This document shows positions 18,128 through 26,934 of a stretch of 62,718 bases of DNA, piece after piece. The notes under the pieces were generated by a model. It was not told the origin of the DNA. It saw nothing but the letters and a program-made list of their open reading frames with translations, and did no database searches. This DNA comes from an uncultured Lachnospiraceae bacterium (GTDB lineage: Bacteria; Bacillota; Clostridia; Lachnospirales; Lachnospiraceae). Position numbers and translations under genes: made by a program. How positions within the stretch are numbered: the first letter of the stretch is position 1; each line of letters begins with the position of its first letter. The DNA lies in contig CAMFDG010000008.1 in assembly GCA_945949045.1 (NCBI GenBank), positions 1 through 62,718 of the forward strand. The letters are read 5' to 3'.

Positions 18128-18535
18128 TTAGTTTTTCAAAAAGCGCATACGGTCTCTCTCATGACCTCTGTCAGGGGAAGCCGGTTTCTTCTTCGGACGG
18201 TCAATTGCCCCCATCAGCTCGCTTGCCATGCTTGCCCTGCAGGCATCACAAAAACGCCCTGTACAGATTGGTTTCCCGCAGTTTTCACACACAATACCAC
18301 TTTCCGTGGCATTGGACAATACGAGACGTTCCTCCCTGATCCACTGTTTGATCTGTTTTACCGTCACCTCATTGTCTGTGGCAGTCTGCTCCACGGAAGC
18401 ATTGGGATTTTGCGACAGGTATTCCTTCACCTGCTGAAATTTATCCTCCAGTGCCTTCCTGCATTCCGGGCATATTTTCTCACGTCCCAAAACATTAAAC
18501 AGCTTGCCACAGGATCTGCAGTTAATTACATTCAT
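18128..18535 (-). CDS. YvyF/TIGR03826-like zinc-ribbon protein
   Basis: This 135-residue protein starts with a CxxC...CxxC zinc ribbon ('NCRSCGKLFNVLG', 'CPECRKA'), then a helix-turn-helix-like segment ('NASVEQTATDNEVTVKQIKQW'), then a second ribbon ('CENCGKPI', 'CDACRASM') and a basic tail. This is the layout of the flagellar-operon-associated protein YvyF, which in Bacillus follows comFC, as it does here. The start is the ATG at 18535, preceded by GGGGG; upstream in-frame residues overlap comFC. No flagellar structural gene is visible, so a motility role is unproven in this organism. Confidence 0.8.
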   Translation of the reverse strand: MNVINCRSCGKLFNVLGREKICPECRKALEDKFQQVKEYLSQNPNASVEQTATDNEVTVKQIKQWIREERLVLSNATESGIVCENCGKPICTGRFCDACRASMASELMGAIDRPKKKPASPDRGHERDRMRFLKN

Positions 18536-18554
18536 AAAATTGCCCCCTTTAATC

Positions 18555-19364
18555 CTAAACCTGCATGGACCCCGTTCCAATGCAGGCCGTCAGCACATAA
18601 ACGCTTGTCACCCCGGCCTGCCGTAATGTCTTCGCCGCTGACTCTACGGTAGCTCCGGTTGTATAGATATCGTCTACCAATAGTATACATCTATATTTTA
18701 CTACAAAATCGGCTGACTGAAAAGCGCTTTTCAAGTTATTTTTACGTTCTTTCTCTCCCAGTTCCTTTTGCGGTCTCGTATCACGAACGCGAATCAGGGC
18801 CTCCGGCTCGTAAGCAAGTCCCAGAATTTCAGCGATCTGCTCTGCCAGAAGCCCTGCCTGATTATAGCCACGCTTCTTTTGTTTCTTCCAGTAGACCGGA
18901 ATCGGGACAACCGCTTCAACCCCCGCACGCCTGATCCAGTCTCCATAACGGACTGCTGCCTCTCTCGCAAAAAAGCCGGCATATTCTCGGCGGTTGGAAT
19001 ATTTCAGACGGTACATCGTCTTTTGAACCGATCCCCGGTACACATATAAGGCTCTTCCCTGTACAAACCAGGATGCCGGACTGTTTTTTCTCCAATAGGG
19101 ACTTTCTAATCTTTTCAGATGTCTTCCACAGTCAAAACAGTATTCCGTCTCCGGCCCGTCCACCGGCCGTCCACAGTGATAGCAAACGGGCTGAGCCACC
19201 GGAAAAAGCATTGTTTTGCACTTCCCGTGAATCAGGCTGCCGTTCCTTAATTCCTTCACTCCAAGGATCCTGTCACAGACAGGACACCTTGGCGGAAATA
19301 AAAGTCTGCATACCTCTCTGAAAAATATAGTATTCCCCCTTCTAGCCCAAGCGGATCCGGCCAA
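18555..19364 (-). CDS. comFC: ComF-family phosphoribosyltransferase-like protein (ComFC)
   Basis: The protein of about 269 residues has an N-terminal zinc finger with cysteine pairs ('CPVCDRIL', 'CYHCGRP', 'CFDCGRH') and a C-terminal PRTase domain: 'VPIPVYWKKQKKRGYNQAG', 'TRPQKELGEKER' and the PRPP loop 'ILLVDDIYTTGATVESA'. ComFC/GntX proteins act in DNA uptake during competence. The 5' end overlaps hom. No ATG is available; a TTG at 19364 opens the frame, while an AGAAGGGGG further in points to an ATA about seven codons before 'FREVCRLL', so the true start is uncertain. Confidence 0.88.
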   Translation of the reverse strand: MAGSAWARRGNTIFFREVCRLLFPPRCPVCDRILGVKELRNGSLIHGKCKTMLFPVAQPVCYHCGRPVDGPETEYCFDCGRHLKRLESPYWRKNSPASWFVQGRALYVYRGSVQKTMYRLKYSNRREYAGFFAREAAVRYGDWIRRAGVEAVVPIPVYWKKQKKRGYNQAGLLAEQIAEILGLAYEPEALIRVRDTRPQKELGEKERKNNLKSAFQSADFVVKYRCILLVDDIYTTGATVESAAKTLRQAGVTSVYVLTACIGTGSMQV

Positions 19365-20535
19365 TAACAGTAATCTTTTCTTCCCGATCCATGAATTCGC
19401 CTTCCGTCATCTCTTCTGTGGTAAATCCGATTTCCCCCTGGATACCGGCATCCACATAATTCACACTGCCAAAAGCATTCTCGATCGTGTTCTTATCTGA
19501 TGAGGTTCGCACGAAGAACCGGTTCACACTGTCCTTATAATCCACCAGATCAATTTTTTCCGGTTTCCAGTCGATGTAGATGTTGGTATTCTTATGCTTT
19601 GTCATATCCACAATATCTGCCACCACTGCACTGGCCGTCGGAAGCTTTCCCGCTCCGCTGCCATAAAACATCGCATCTCCCAGAACATTCCCGTGAACAA
19701 AAATACCATTAAAGACACCGTTCACGCCGCACAACGGATGCTCACAATCCAGCAGGAACGGAGCCACCATGCAGGAATAGCTTCCCCCCACCTTGCGACT
19801 GGAGGCAAGAAGCTTAATGGAACGGTTCATCACTTTCGCATATTTGAAATCGGTTGCTGTAATCTTCGTAATTCCTTCACAGTGAATATCCTCAAAATCC
19901 ACCTGTCTGCCACAGACAAGAGAGGTCAGAATCGCAATCTTGCGGCAGGGATCATGCCCCTCAATGTCCGCCGTCGGATCTTTCTCCGCATAGCCCTTTG
20001 CCTGGGCATCCTTTAACACCTCATCAAAATCCGCGCCCTCATCCGCCATCTTGGTCAGCATATAATTGGTCGTTCCATTTAATATGCCGGTAATCTCTTC
20101 GATTTCATCTGCGGTCAGGCACTTATTCAGTGGGCGGATAATCGGAATTCCGCCTCCCACACTGGCTTCGAACTGGAAATTTACATTGTGGTCTCTCGCA
20201 ATCCGAATCAGCTCTGCCCCCTTTGCCGCCACCAGATTCTTATTGGAGGTAGCCACATGCTTTCCGGCCTCAAGCATCGCCTTTACAAAAGTATATGCCG
20301 GCTCTACTCCTCCCATAGTCTCAACAACGATCCCGATCTCCCGGTCGTCCACGATGGTCTGATAATCATGTATGATGGCATCCTCCATCGGATCTCCCGG
20401 AAATTCCCTCAGGTCAAGAATATACTTGACTTCAACCGGTTCTCCGGCACGCTGTGCAATCTTTTCCTTATTGATTCTCAACACTTCCACGACACCGGAT
20501 CCAATGGTGCCGTATCCCATAACTGCAATTTTCAT
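19342..20535 (-). CDS. hom: Homoserine dehydrogenase
   Basis: The 397-residue enzyme has the N-terminal NAD(P)-binding loop 'VMGYGTIGSGVVEVL', the 'TSNKNLVAAKG' segment, 'GGGIPIIRPL' and the catalytic region 'GILNGTTNYMLTKM' with 'KDAQAKGYAEKDPTADIEG'. It reduces aspartate semialdehyde to homoserine for threonine and methionine. It is about 35 residues shorter than Bacillus Hom and ends without a recognisable ACT domain, so threonine feedback must act elsewhere or be absent. The gene directly upstream encodes a free-standing ACT protein, 4 bp away. Confidence 0.96.
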   Translation of the reverse strand: MKIAVMGYGTIGSGVVEVLRINKEKIAQRAGEPVEVKYILDLREFPGDPMEDAIIHDYQTIVDDREIGIVVETMGGVEPAYTFVKAMLEAGKHVATSNKNLVAAKGAELIRIARDHNVNFQFEASVGGGIPIIRPLNKCLTADEIEEITGILNGTTNYMLTKMADEGADFDEVLKDAQAKGYAEKDPTADIEGHDPCRKIAILTSLVCGRQVDFEDIHCEGITKITATDFKYAKVMNRSIKLLASSRKVGGSYSCMVAPFLLDCEHPLCGVNGVFNGIFVHGNVLGDAMFYGSGAGKLPTASAVVADIVDMTKHKNTNIYIDWKPEKIDLVDYKDSVNRFFVRTSSDKNTIENAFGSVNYVDAGIQGEIGFTTEEMTEGEFMDREEKITVIGRIRLG

Positions 20536-20539
20536 CTTT

Positions 20540-20983
20540 TCACTCCCTGGCTAAAATTTTTGCGTAATGAATCCCCTGCACGGATTCAATACAATTCTTC
20601 ATATCTTCCACGTTGCCGGTTGCAGGAAACACGTCAATACTAAGTGACAAAGAGGCAATCCCCTTAATCGGAATGCTCTGATGTATCGTCAGTATATTGG
20701 CATGAAAATCCGCAATTGTTTTCAGCACGACCGATAAAAGCCCCGGCTCATCATCCAGCTGAATCACCATGGTAATGGTCTTGCCCTTCTCATTCTCATG
20801 ATATGGAAAGATATCGTCTTTGTATTTGTAGAATGAGCTTCTGCTAATGCCTACCGCATCAGCGGCCTCCTGTACCGATTCCACTTTTTCCGAATCCAGA
20901 AGACGCTTGGCTTCCACAACCTTAAGCAGTACCTCCGGCACCGCTTTTTCCCGTAAAACGAAAAAAGATGTCTTCTCTTCCAC
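20540..20983 (-). CDS. ACT-domain protein, UPF0735/PheB-like
   Basis: The 147-residue protein has an N-terminal segment with a helix-turn-helix-like stretch ('SVQEAADAVGISRSSFYKYK') and a C-terminal ACT domain ('TMVIQLDDEPGLLSVVLKTI'). It matches the PheB/YszB (UPF0735) family, often placed next to hom or pheA and assumed to sense an amino acid. The start is a GTG at 20983, 8 bases after AAGGAGGG. Linked to hom, it may supply the regulatory ACT function missing there; this is inference. Confidence 0.88.
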   Translation of the reverse strand: MEEKTSFFVLREKAVPEVLLKVVEAKRLLDSEKVESVQEAADAVGISRSSFYKYKDDIFPYHENEKGKTITMVIQLDDEPGLLSVVLKTIADFHANILTIHQSIPIKGIASLSLSIDVFPATGNVEDMKNCIESVQGIHYAKILARE

Positions 20984-21050
20984 CCTTTTCCCTCCTTCTA
21001 TGTTGTCTGCCTACGACCGACACCTGTGCTCACTCGAAAGATTCTAACAC

Positions 21051-21081
21051 AAAAAGGCAGGGAGCGCAACCCCGCCTTTTT
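21051..21081 (-). terminator. Intrinsic terminator of the SPFH gene
   Basis: AAAAAGGCAGGG and CCCCGCCTTTTT pair around a short loop 23 bases past the stop of the 21104-22309 gene. On the minus strand the stem ends in a TTTTT run. The opposite strand also ends in T's, so it may stop readthrough both ways. Confidence 0.8.
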
Positions 21082-21103
21082 GAATCATTTCCCGCTATTT
21101 TCC

Positions 21104-22309
21104 TTATGGGCGCGGCTTTCCACAGTTACTGCAGAATTTACCGGAATTCACCTGACCGCATTCACAAGTCCACTCTGCGGACGGCGCCGGCTTGCCACAG
21201 TTGCTGCAGAATTTGCCGTTGTTCGTCTGTCCGCATGCACAGGTCCATGCACCGGCAGCTGCCGCCTGATTTACAGAGGGCTGCGGTGCTGCCTGTGGCT
21301 GTCCGGCACTGCCCTGCTGCATCTGCATCTGGGCCAGATTTGTGGCCGAAGCTGCCCCCATCATATTTCCGGCTGCATTCATCCCCATGCCCATGCCCAT
21401 AAAACCGGCCATGGCACCATTGGCATTAGAGCCTGCCGCTTCCATGCCGCGGGCAACGGCTCCCTGCACATAGCCTTCCCGAACGGTAGGATCGGAGAGC
21501 ATTGCACCCTGATTCCTCATGTTGATGAGCTTCTGTGATTCCTCATCATAGGAAACGCTGGCAAGTCCTACTGCCTGAATCTCCATTCCACGGGCCTGAT
21601 TCCATTCCTCGTCCAGCACCTTGGACATATACTGTCCAAGCTCTCTTGCCTTGCTGGTCACAAAAGAGATACGTGTCCCATCTGCCGACATCTGGTTGAT
21701 GGCAGACTGAAGTGCCTCTAAAAATTCAGACAGATACTGATCATTGATATCTGTAATCTCAACATGGTCGCTGTTTTTCGGAATCACCTCCGCATAAAAC
21801 TGGAGCGGATTCACGACCTTGATGGAATAGGTTCCATGGGCCCTGAGAAACAGTTCTGCGTTATAAAAGGAATCAAAATAGTTGATCGGCTGTCTGGTTC
21901 CAAACTTAATTCCCTTAATTTCCTGAAGATTAATAAAGAAAACCTTCTGTGCGGTCGGAGTCTCTCCGCCAAAACGGATTCGGTTAAAGGACTCCTTTAA
22001 GCTCTCGCCAAACTGGCCGTTAAACATGGATGGGAGAGACGAATTGTCTACCTTATAGTATCCCGGCTCCGCCGTGTAATCTACTACCTTGCCTCCGTCC
22101 ACAAGCATCATGAACTGATTATCGTATACATGGATCACGGATCCGTTGGTCACAGTATTGTCCGACCCCTTACGGTTCTGCCCCTTACGAATCATAACGC
22201 CTCTGGAAAAGACGGTCTGGTCGCCCATATTATCTGCTTCGTATACCTCCAGCCACTGATCCGCAAAGGCTCCTCCAATTGCCTGTGTCACTGCTTTGAT
22301 AATTCCCAT
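21104..22309 (-). CDS. SPFH/Band-7 domain protein with tandem C-terminal zinc ribbons (YdjI-like)
   Basis: The 401-residue protein has an SPFH (virion-core-protein-like) domain over about residues 20-265, a flexible Met/Gly/Ala/Gln-rich linker ('GFMGMGMGMNAAGNMM'), and two near-identical zinc ribbons at the end ('CACGQTNNGKFCSNCGKP' and 'CECGQVNSGKFCSNCGKP'). This is the build of Bacillus YdjI, a PspA/YdjH-associated membrane-stress protein. It probably forms a scaffold on the membrane. It lies just downstream of a Tim44-like membrane protein that also ends in a zinc ribbon, suggesting a partnership. A possible TATAAT sits upstream inside the neighbour's 3' end. Confidence 0.85.
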   Translation of the reverse strand: MGIIKAVTQAIGGAFADQWLEVYEADNMGDQTVFSRGVMIRKGQNRKGSDNTVTNGSVIHVYDNQFMMLVDGGKVVDYTAEPGYYKVDNSSLPSMFNGQFGESLKESFNRIRFGGETPTAQKVFFINLQEIKGIKFGTRQPINYFDSFYNAELFLRAHGTYSIKVVNPLQFYAEVIPKNSDHVEITDINDQYLSEFLEALQSAINQMSADGTRISFVTSKARELGQYMSKVLDEEWNQARGMEIQAVGLASVSYDEESQKLINMRNQGAMLSDPTVREGYVQGAVARGMEAAGSNANGAMAGFMGMGMGMNAAGNMMGAASATNLAQMQMQQGSAGQPQAAPQPSVNQAAAAGAWTCACGQTNNGKFCSNCGKPAPSAEWTCECGQVNSGKFCSNCGKPRP

Positions 22310-22346
22310 AAGCTCCTCCTTTATTGTTTGTTATGTATCTGTTATC

Positions 22347-23102
22347 TTATCTGATATGATTATAATCGACTTCATAAAACTTGTGAAGAGACCAAACCTT
22401 AATATTTACCGGTGTAACTGCCGATCCACAGTATTCACAGACCATGGCCCCCAGGCTTCTTATCGGCGCCCCGCAGTTGGGACAGGTAGTACCGACTGCA
22501 TTCTCCACTCCCGCCACAGCGCTGTCCTGAATATATAAAAGCTCCAGATTATATTTTGTCTGTGTCTTTCTTATGGCTTTTCCGTCTTGGGGCCTTTCCT
22601 TTTCTATTCTGTCATGGTAATATTCCACCGCGCTCTGAATCGTAATGATACAGGTTCCCTTTTCTTTCCTGTAGTCTGCAATCTCTGTCTGGTGGATCCT
22701 GATCTCCCGAAAGGTCTCCCTGACGCCTGCCGCCCGGTTGTCTGCAATGTGATTTTCAATCTGACGCCGGATCTCGGAGGAAGCATCTGATAGTGTATCC
22801 GGTTTCTCATCGGAAATAGCCAACAGCGCAAGAGTCAGCATATTCTCTGCACGGTGTTTAAACTCTTCCCATGAAAAATCCGGAAAATCTCTTTGGATCT
22901 GCGGCTCAAAAAGTCTGGTCATCCCGGAGACCGATTTCGGTGTCTCCGCTGCCAGATCTGCCTGACGGCTGATTCCCTCTGCAAGACTGTCCGTACCAAA
23001 TACCTGTCTGGAAAATCCCCGAAGCCGGCTTTTCACCACACATCCCCCCACAACAAGCGCTATCACAAGCGCTGCAAAAAACCCAATCACAGCGAAATTC
23101 AT
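22347..23102 (-). CDS. Membrane-anchored Tim44-like domain protein with zinc ribbon
   Basis: The product is about 251 residues: one N-terminal membrane span ('GFFAALVIALVVGGCVV'), a region resembling the Tim44-like fold ('FPDFSWEEFKHRAENMLTLA', then alpha/beta segments with 'TCIITIQSAVEYY') and a C-terminal ribbon ('CPNCGAPIRSLGAM', 'CEYCGSAV'). The ATG overlaps the prfB stop (ATGA, 23099-23102) and the SD lies inside prfB, so it is translationally coupled to it. An in-frame start at 23147 would intrude into prfB. Its job is unknown; the shared zinc ribbons with the next gene suggest a membrane-associated complex. Confidence 0.75.
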   Translation of the reverse strand: MNFAVIGFFAALVIALVVGGCVVKSRLRGFSRQVFGTDSLAEGISRQADLAAETPKSVSGMTRLFEPQIQRDFPDFSWEEFKHRAENMLTLALLAISDEKPDTLSDASSEIRRQIENHIADNRAAGVRETFREIRIHQTEIADYRKEKGTCIITIQSAVEYYHDRIEKERPQDGKAIRKTQTKYNLELLYIQDSAVAGVENAVGTTCPNCGAPIRSLGAMVCEYCGSAVTPVNIKVWSLHKFYEVDYNHIR

Positions 23103-24236
23103 TCGTCGGTCTCCTCCATATTTTTCGGACAGCCAAGGCTGAGCCATTTCAGGTAGCCATTGATAAAGGGATCCAATGCCCCGTCCATGACCGCATCCAC
23201 ATTTCCGCTCTCAACCCCGGTTCTATGATCCTTGACCATCGTATAGGGCTGCATCACGTATGAGCGGATCTGGCTGCCCCATCCAATTTCCTTTACCTCG
23301 CCGCGGATCCCCGCAGCCTTGGCCGCATTTTCCTCCTGCTTCAGCAGGTAAAGCTTTGCCTTTAACATCTGCATCGCTTTATCTTTATTCATGTGCTGGG
23401 AGCGCTCATTCTGACACTGCACCACAATTCCCGTGGGATAGTGGGTGATGCGGATTGCCGAGGAGGTTTTATTGATGTGCTGTCCCCCCGCACCGCTGGA
23501 CCGGTAGGTATCGATCCGGATATCCTCATCCTTTACCTCAATATCCAGGTCCTCCTCAATATCCGGCATGACATCACAGGATACAAAGGAAGTCTGCCGT
23601 TTTCCCGCTGCATTGAAGGGAGAAATCCGCACAAGCCGGTGCACGCCCTTTTCCGATTTCAGATAACCGTAGGCATTTTCTCCGTTTACCTGAAAAGTGA
23701 TAGACTTGATTCCCGCCTCATCCCCATCCAGAGAATCCAGCACCTCAAGGGAAAAGCCTTTCTTATCCGCCCACTTGGAGTACATGCGAAACAGCATGGC
23801 TGCCCAGTCACAGGACTCCGTGCCGCCCGCACCTGCATGCAATGACAAAATTGCATTATTTCCGTCATACTCTCCGGAGAGCAGTGTCTTCATCCGAATC
23901 CCGTCATAGGTCTCTTCAAATTCCGCCAGCATCTCATCGATCTCCGAGACAAGAGAAGGATCGTTCTCCTCATATCCCATCTCGATCATCGTCTCAATAT
24001 CTTCGTACTGTTGCTCCAGCGCCCGATAGGTCGCCACATCATCTTTCAGACTTTTGAGCTCCTTCATCTTGTTCTGAGAGCCCTGGGGATCGTTCCAGAA
24101 GTCCGGCTCCTCCATCTTGCGCTCCAGCTCTTCGATCCTCTGCTTTTTCCCCGCTAAGTCAAAGTGAATCCCTCACTTCCTGCAGCGGAGACTGATAGCC
24201 AAGCAGCCGGCTCTTAAAATTATCTAATTCTACCAC
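23099..24236 (-). CDS. prfB: Peptide chain release factor 2, with programmed +1 frameshift
   Basis: Translation starts at a GTG (24236) after AGAGGTG, runs 25 codons to CTT then TGA, and must shift +1 at CTTTGAC (24158-24164) to continue as 'DLAGKKQRIEELERKM' and on to the stop at 23099, giving about 370 residues. The main part has the RF2 hallmarks: a GGQ loop ('SSGAGGQHINKTSSAIRITH') and the UGA/UAA-recognising SPF-type tripeptide ('RISPFNAAGKRQTS'). It releases nascent chains at UGA and UAA codons. The frame break is the normal autoregulatory device, not a mutation. It starts 4 bases after the vanZ stop. Confidence 0.96.
24158..24164 (-). promoter_or_regulatory. prfB programmed +1 frameshift site
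   Basis: The minus strand reads CTT TGA C with the in-frame TGA at 24159-24161. An SD-like purine run (GTGAGGG) lies a few bases upstream, as in other prfB genes. When RF2 is scarce, ribosomes pause at TGA and slip to the GAC frame, producing full-length RF2. Confidence 0.95.
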
Positions 24237-24240
24237 AGAA

Positions 24241-24732
24241 TCACCTCTTTCTTTTTTTATTCTCGTTATGAAACAGGATCAGGCCTGCCACCAGCAGGGC
24301 GACTGCCGCGCCGGCCGAATCAATCAAAACATCTGTAAACTTTCCCTCACGCCCCTGAACAAACAACTGGTGAAACTCATCCAGACAGGCACAGCCGAAT
24401 ACCGAAAGCAGGGCGCAGACGGAAAGAAACCGTATTTTTCCGGGACCAGCCTCCCTTTTGCTATAGGCAAAATAGGTTGCCAGAAACAAAAGCGCAAGTA
24501 CTGCATATTCACTCATATGTGCCGCCTTGCGCACCGGATACTCGATCAAAAGTGCTGTCTTTTCCATTTCCTCCGGCGTCTTTTGGATATGCATCAGACG
24601 ATCATAGCACTTGACCAACTGATAGCTGACACTTCCACTGACCTCATAGGAACGCACATCCGGCTGTGCGGAAAAGACAAAGATCACGAAAAGCCATATC
24701 AAAACAAAAATAATTTTTAATCTTCGTTTCAT
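24241..24732 (-). CDS. VanZ-family membrane protein
   Basis: The 163-residue protein has four to five hydrophobic segments and the VanZ signature: 'RKAAHMSEYAVLALLFL' and 'CLDEFHQLFVQGREGKFTDVLIDSAG', which carries the conserved His and Asp residues. VanZ relatives give low-level teicoplanin resistance in some hosts, but most chromosomal copies have unknown roles in the envelope. It ends 4 bases before prfB and starts 12 bp after the S41 protease gene. Confidence 0.88.
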   Translation of the reverse strand: MKRRLKIIFVLIWLFVIFVFSAQPDVRSYEVSGSVSYQLVKCYDRLMHIQKTPEEMEKTALLIEYPVRKAAHMSEYAVLALLFLATYFAYSKREAGPGKIRFLSVCALLSVFGCACLDEFHQLFVQGREGKFTDVLIDSAGAAVALLVAGLILFHNENKKRKR

Positions 24733-24744
24733 TGTTCCTTCCTA

Positions 24745-26007
24745 TTACCTGATCTCCTCCTCCAGGACAGAAACTGCCTTCTGGAGCTGGTTATCGTATT
24801 TCATGGAATAGGGTTCATCCTCCGGACCGGAATACTGATATTCCAACTCGATATCCGGTTCGATTCCGATTTTATGAATATAGTTTCCCTTCGGGGTATA
24901 GTATTTTGCGGTGGTCAGCTTGACTGCACTGCCATCCTCCAGTGGAAATACCGTCTGTACGATTCCCTTGCCAAAGGTTTTTGTACCGATCAGGGTTCCG
25001 TAATCATAATCCTTGATTGCTCCCGCAAATATTTCAGAGGCGCTGGCACTGTTTGCATCCACCAAAACTGCCAGCGGAAGTTCCATGCAGTCCGCATCGG
25101 AGGTATAGGTCTCCCGTCTTCCATACTTATCCTCCGTATAGACAACGGTTCCCTCGGGAAGGATCTCATCCAGAATCGACACAACGGATTGAATCACCCC
25201 TCCCGGATTATTCCGCACATCCACGATCAGCGCCTTCATCCCTTTTTCCTGCAGGTCCTCCAGCGCCTGATGAAACTGTTCTGCTGTATTCGACTGAAAT
25301 TCACTGATCTGAATATAACCGATATTTTCCGCTAACATCTCGGAGTCCACACTGGGAAGAGTTACATTCCTGCGCTCCACATCCATCTCCAGGGTCTCTT
25401 CCGAAGACTTACGAAAAATCGTCAGATGGACCTTTGTCCCTTCTTTTCCACGGATTTTTTTCACCAGTTCCGACAGTTCCATCTCCGTGGCCTGATACTG
25501 ATTTACCTGAACAATCTGATCCCCTTCCAGGATTCCCGCTTCCTGGGCCGGGGTTTTGTCATAGACCTTGGAAACCGTTACCTCCATGGTCTGGGAGTTC
25601 TGAAGCAGCCCCGCTCCAATACCATAATAGTTTCCCTGGGTCGAGATTTGAAGATCCTTGTATTTATCCGCCGTATAATAGGTAGAATACGGATCCCCCA
25701 GGCCATCGAGAGTCCCCTTATAAATCGCCTCTCTGATATCCTCTTTGTCATACTCATCATTATAGTACAGATCCACGTAAGCCATGAGATTCTGGATCTT
25801 ATCAGCGACCTCTTTATTGAGAATCTCATCTCCGGAAGCCTTGCTGACCTTATCCGGTCCCACAATCAGATAGTTTCCTGTCTTTGCAATATACAGTTTT
25901 CCTCCCACCACAAAAAGGATGGCAAAAATCAATACCCCGGACAGAATTCCAGCCAGAAAGCCCGGGGCAAACCCCGAGCGGTATTTCTTTTCCTCCAACT
26001 GATCCAT
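24745..26007 (-). CDS. S41-family C-terminal processing protease (CtpA/CtpB type)
   Basis: The 420-residue protein has one N-terminal membrane anchor (about 15-40, 'GFLAGILSGVLIFAILFVVGG'), a PDZ domain ('EAGILEGDQIVQVNQYQATE') and the S41 protease domain with the nucleophile Ser in 'ANSASASEIFAGAIKDY' and the Lys in 'GTKTFGKGIVQTVFPL'. Such proteases cleave extracytoplasmic substrates after PDZ-mediated recognition. Placement next to ftsEX is frequent in Clostridia and fits a cell-wall-hydrolase or division-linked function. GGAGG lies 4 bases before the ATG. Confidence 0.94.
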   Translation of the reverse strand: MDQLEEKKYRSGFAPGFLAGILSGVLIFAILFVVGGKLYIAKTGNYLIVGPDKVSKASGDEILNKEVADKIQNLMAYVDLYYNDEYDKEDIREAIYKGTLDGLGDPYSTYYTADKYKDLQISTQGNYYGIGAGLLQNSQTMEVTVSKVYDKTPAQEAGILEGDQIVQVNQYQATEMELSELVKKIRGKEGTKVHLTIFRKSSEETLEMDVERRNVTLPSVDSEMLAENIGYIQISEFQSNTAEQFHQALEDLQEKGMKALIVDVRNNPGGVIQSVVSILDEILPEGTVVYTEDKYGRRETYTSDADCMELPLAVLVDANSASASEIFAGAIKDYDYGTLIGTKTFGKGIVQTVFPLEDGSAVKLTTAKYYTPKGNYIHKIGIEPDIELEYQYSGPEDEPYSMKYDNQLQKAVSVLEEEIR

Positions 26008-26028
26008 TTTCCCTCCAAAAATCTGGTA

Positions 26029-26934
26029 CTAAACACGCAGGTGCTTTCTGATGGTGATGATACTTCCCAGAAGACCGATCCCGGCTCCAAGAGCCACGCT
26101 GATGGGAATCAGGGTTTCAAACACCGAGTGTACCGGCATAAACGAAATCATCGAACCGATAAAATTAAACTTATCTGCAATATATACAATAATCTTCTGG
26201 TACATAAAATATAACACCACAAGCGGAATTGCCGCACCAATCAGCCCGATAATGACGCCCTCCACCACAAAGGGTGCCCGTACAAGATAATCGGTGGCAC
26301 CAATCAGCTTCATGATGGCTATTTCCTCTCGCCGCACGGAAATACCAACGGTAATGGTGTTGCTGATCAAAAACACAGCAACACAGAGAAGAATCAGAAT
26401 CATCCCTGCCGATACATAACCGATCAGGTGGTTAAAGTCGGTCAGCGTATTGGCAACCTGAGTCGAATCTTTCACCTCACGCACACCTGCGATCGCTTTG
26501 ATTTCTCTGACCAGCTGTTCCTGCTTCGACACATCCTTCAGATATACCTGATAGTGTGCGGAATTGGCAAGAGGGTTCTCGGTAAAGCCCTGTGCCAGCT
26601 CCTCACGTCCCTCGAAATAAATCTTCTTATAATCCTTCCACGCCTGCTCGGCGGAGATAAACTCAATTTTGCTGACCTCCTCCCGGGCCTGCAGCTTCTT
26701 TCCAATCTCCGTCATTTCCGCATCGGAAATGCCCTTATCAAAGAAGACGGTGACAGACACCCCCTCCTCGATGGATCGGACCGTAGAATTAAAGCTCACG
26801 ATCACAATGTAAAACAATCCAAACAAAAAAATACAGGCCGCCATTGTGGCAATGGAAGCCAATGAAAACATTTTATTGCGGAATATATTCTTAATTCCCT
26901 GCTTGATGGAATAAAAAAAGGTATTAATCCTCAT
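26029..26934 (-). CDS. ftsX: Cell division protein FtsX
   Basis: The protein of about 301 residues begins 'MRINTFFYSIKQGIKNIFRN', the standard FtsX N-terminus, followed by a membrane span, an extracellular domain (about 55-170) and three further spans with the 'VRREEIAIMKLIGATDYLVR' coupling segment. FtsX and the FtsE ATPase form a membrane complex that activates peptidoglycan hydrolases. The start at 26934 overlaps the ftsE end by 11 bases; ATG codons at 26940 and 26961 are possible but fit family length less well. Confidence 0.94.
   Translation of the reverse strand: MRINTFFYSIKQGIKNIFRNKMFSLASIATMAACIFLFGLFYIVIVSFNSTVRSIEEGVSVTVFFDKGISDAEMTEIGKKLQAREEVSKIEFISAEQAWKDYKKIYFEGREELAQGFTENPLANSAHYQVYLKDVSKQEQLVREIKAIAGVREVKDSTQVANTLTDFNHLIGYVSAGMILILLCVAVFLISNTITVGISVRREEIAIMKLIGATDYLVRAPFVVEGVIIGLIGAAIPLVVLYFMYQKIIVYIADKFNFIGSMISFMPVHSVFETLIPISVALGAGIGLLGSIITIRKHLRV

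Noticed and set aside
20984-21050. Riboswitch or T-box before the hom operon
   Set aside because: The gap is short, has no specifier or T-box motif, and holds only weak pairing apart from the terminator at 21051-21081.
24158-24236. prfB as a frameshifted pseudogene
   Set aside because: The break is at the exact CTTTGAC site of the known programmed shift with an SD-like run before it.
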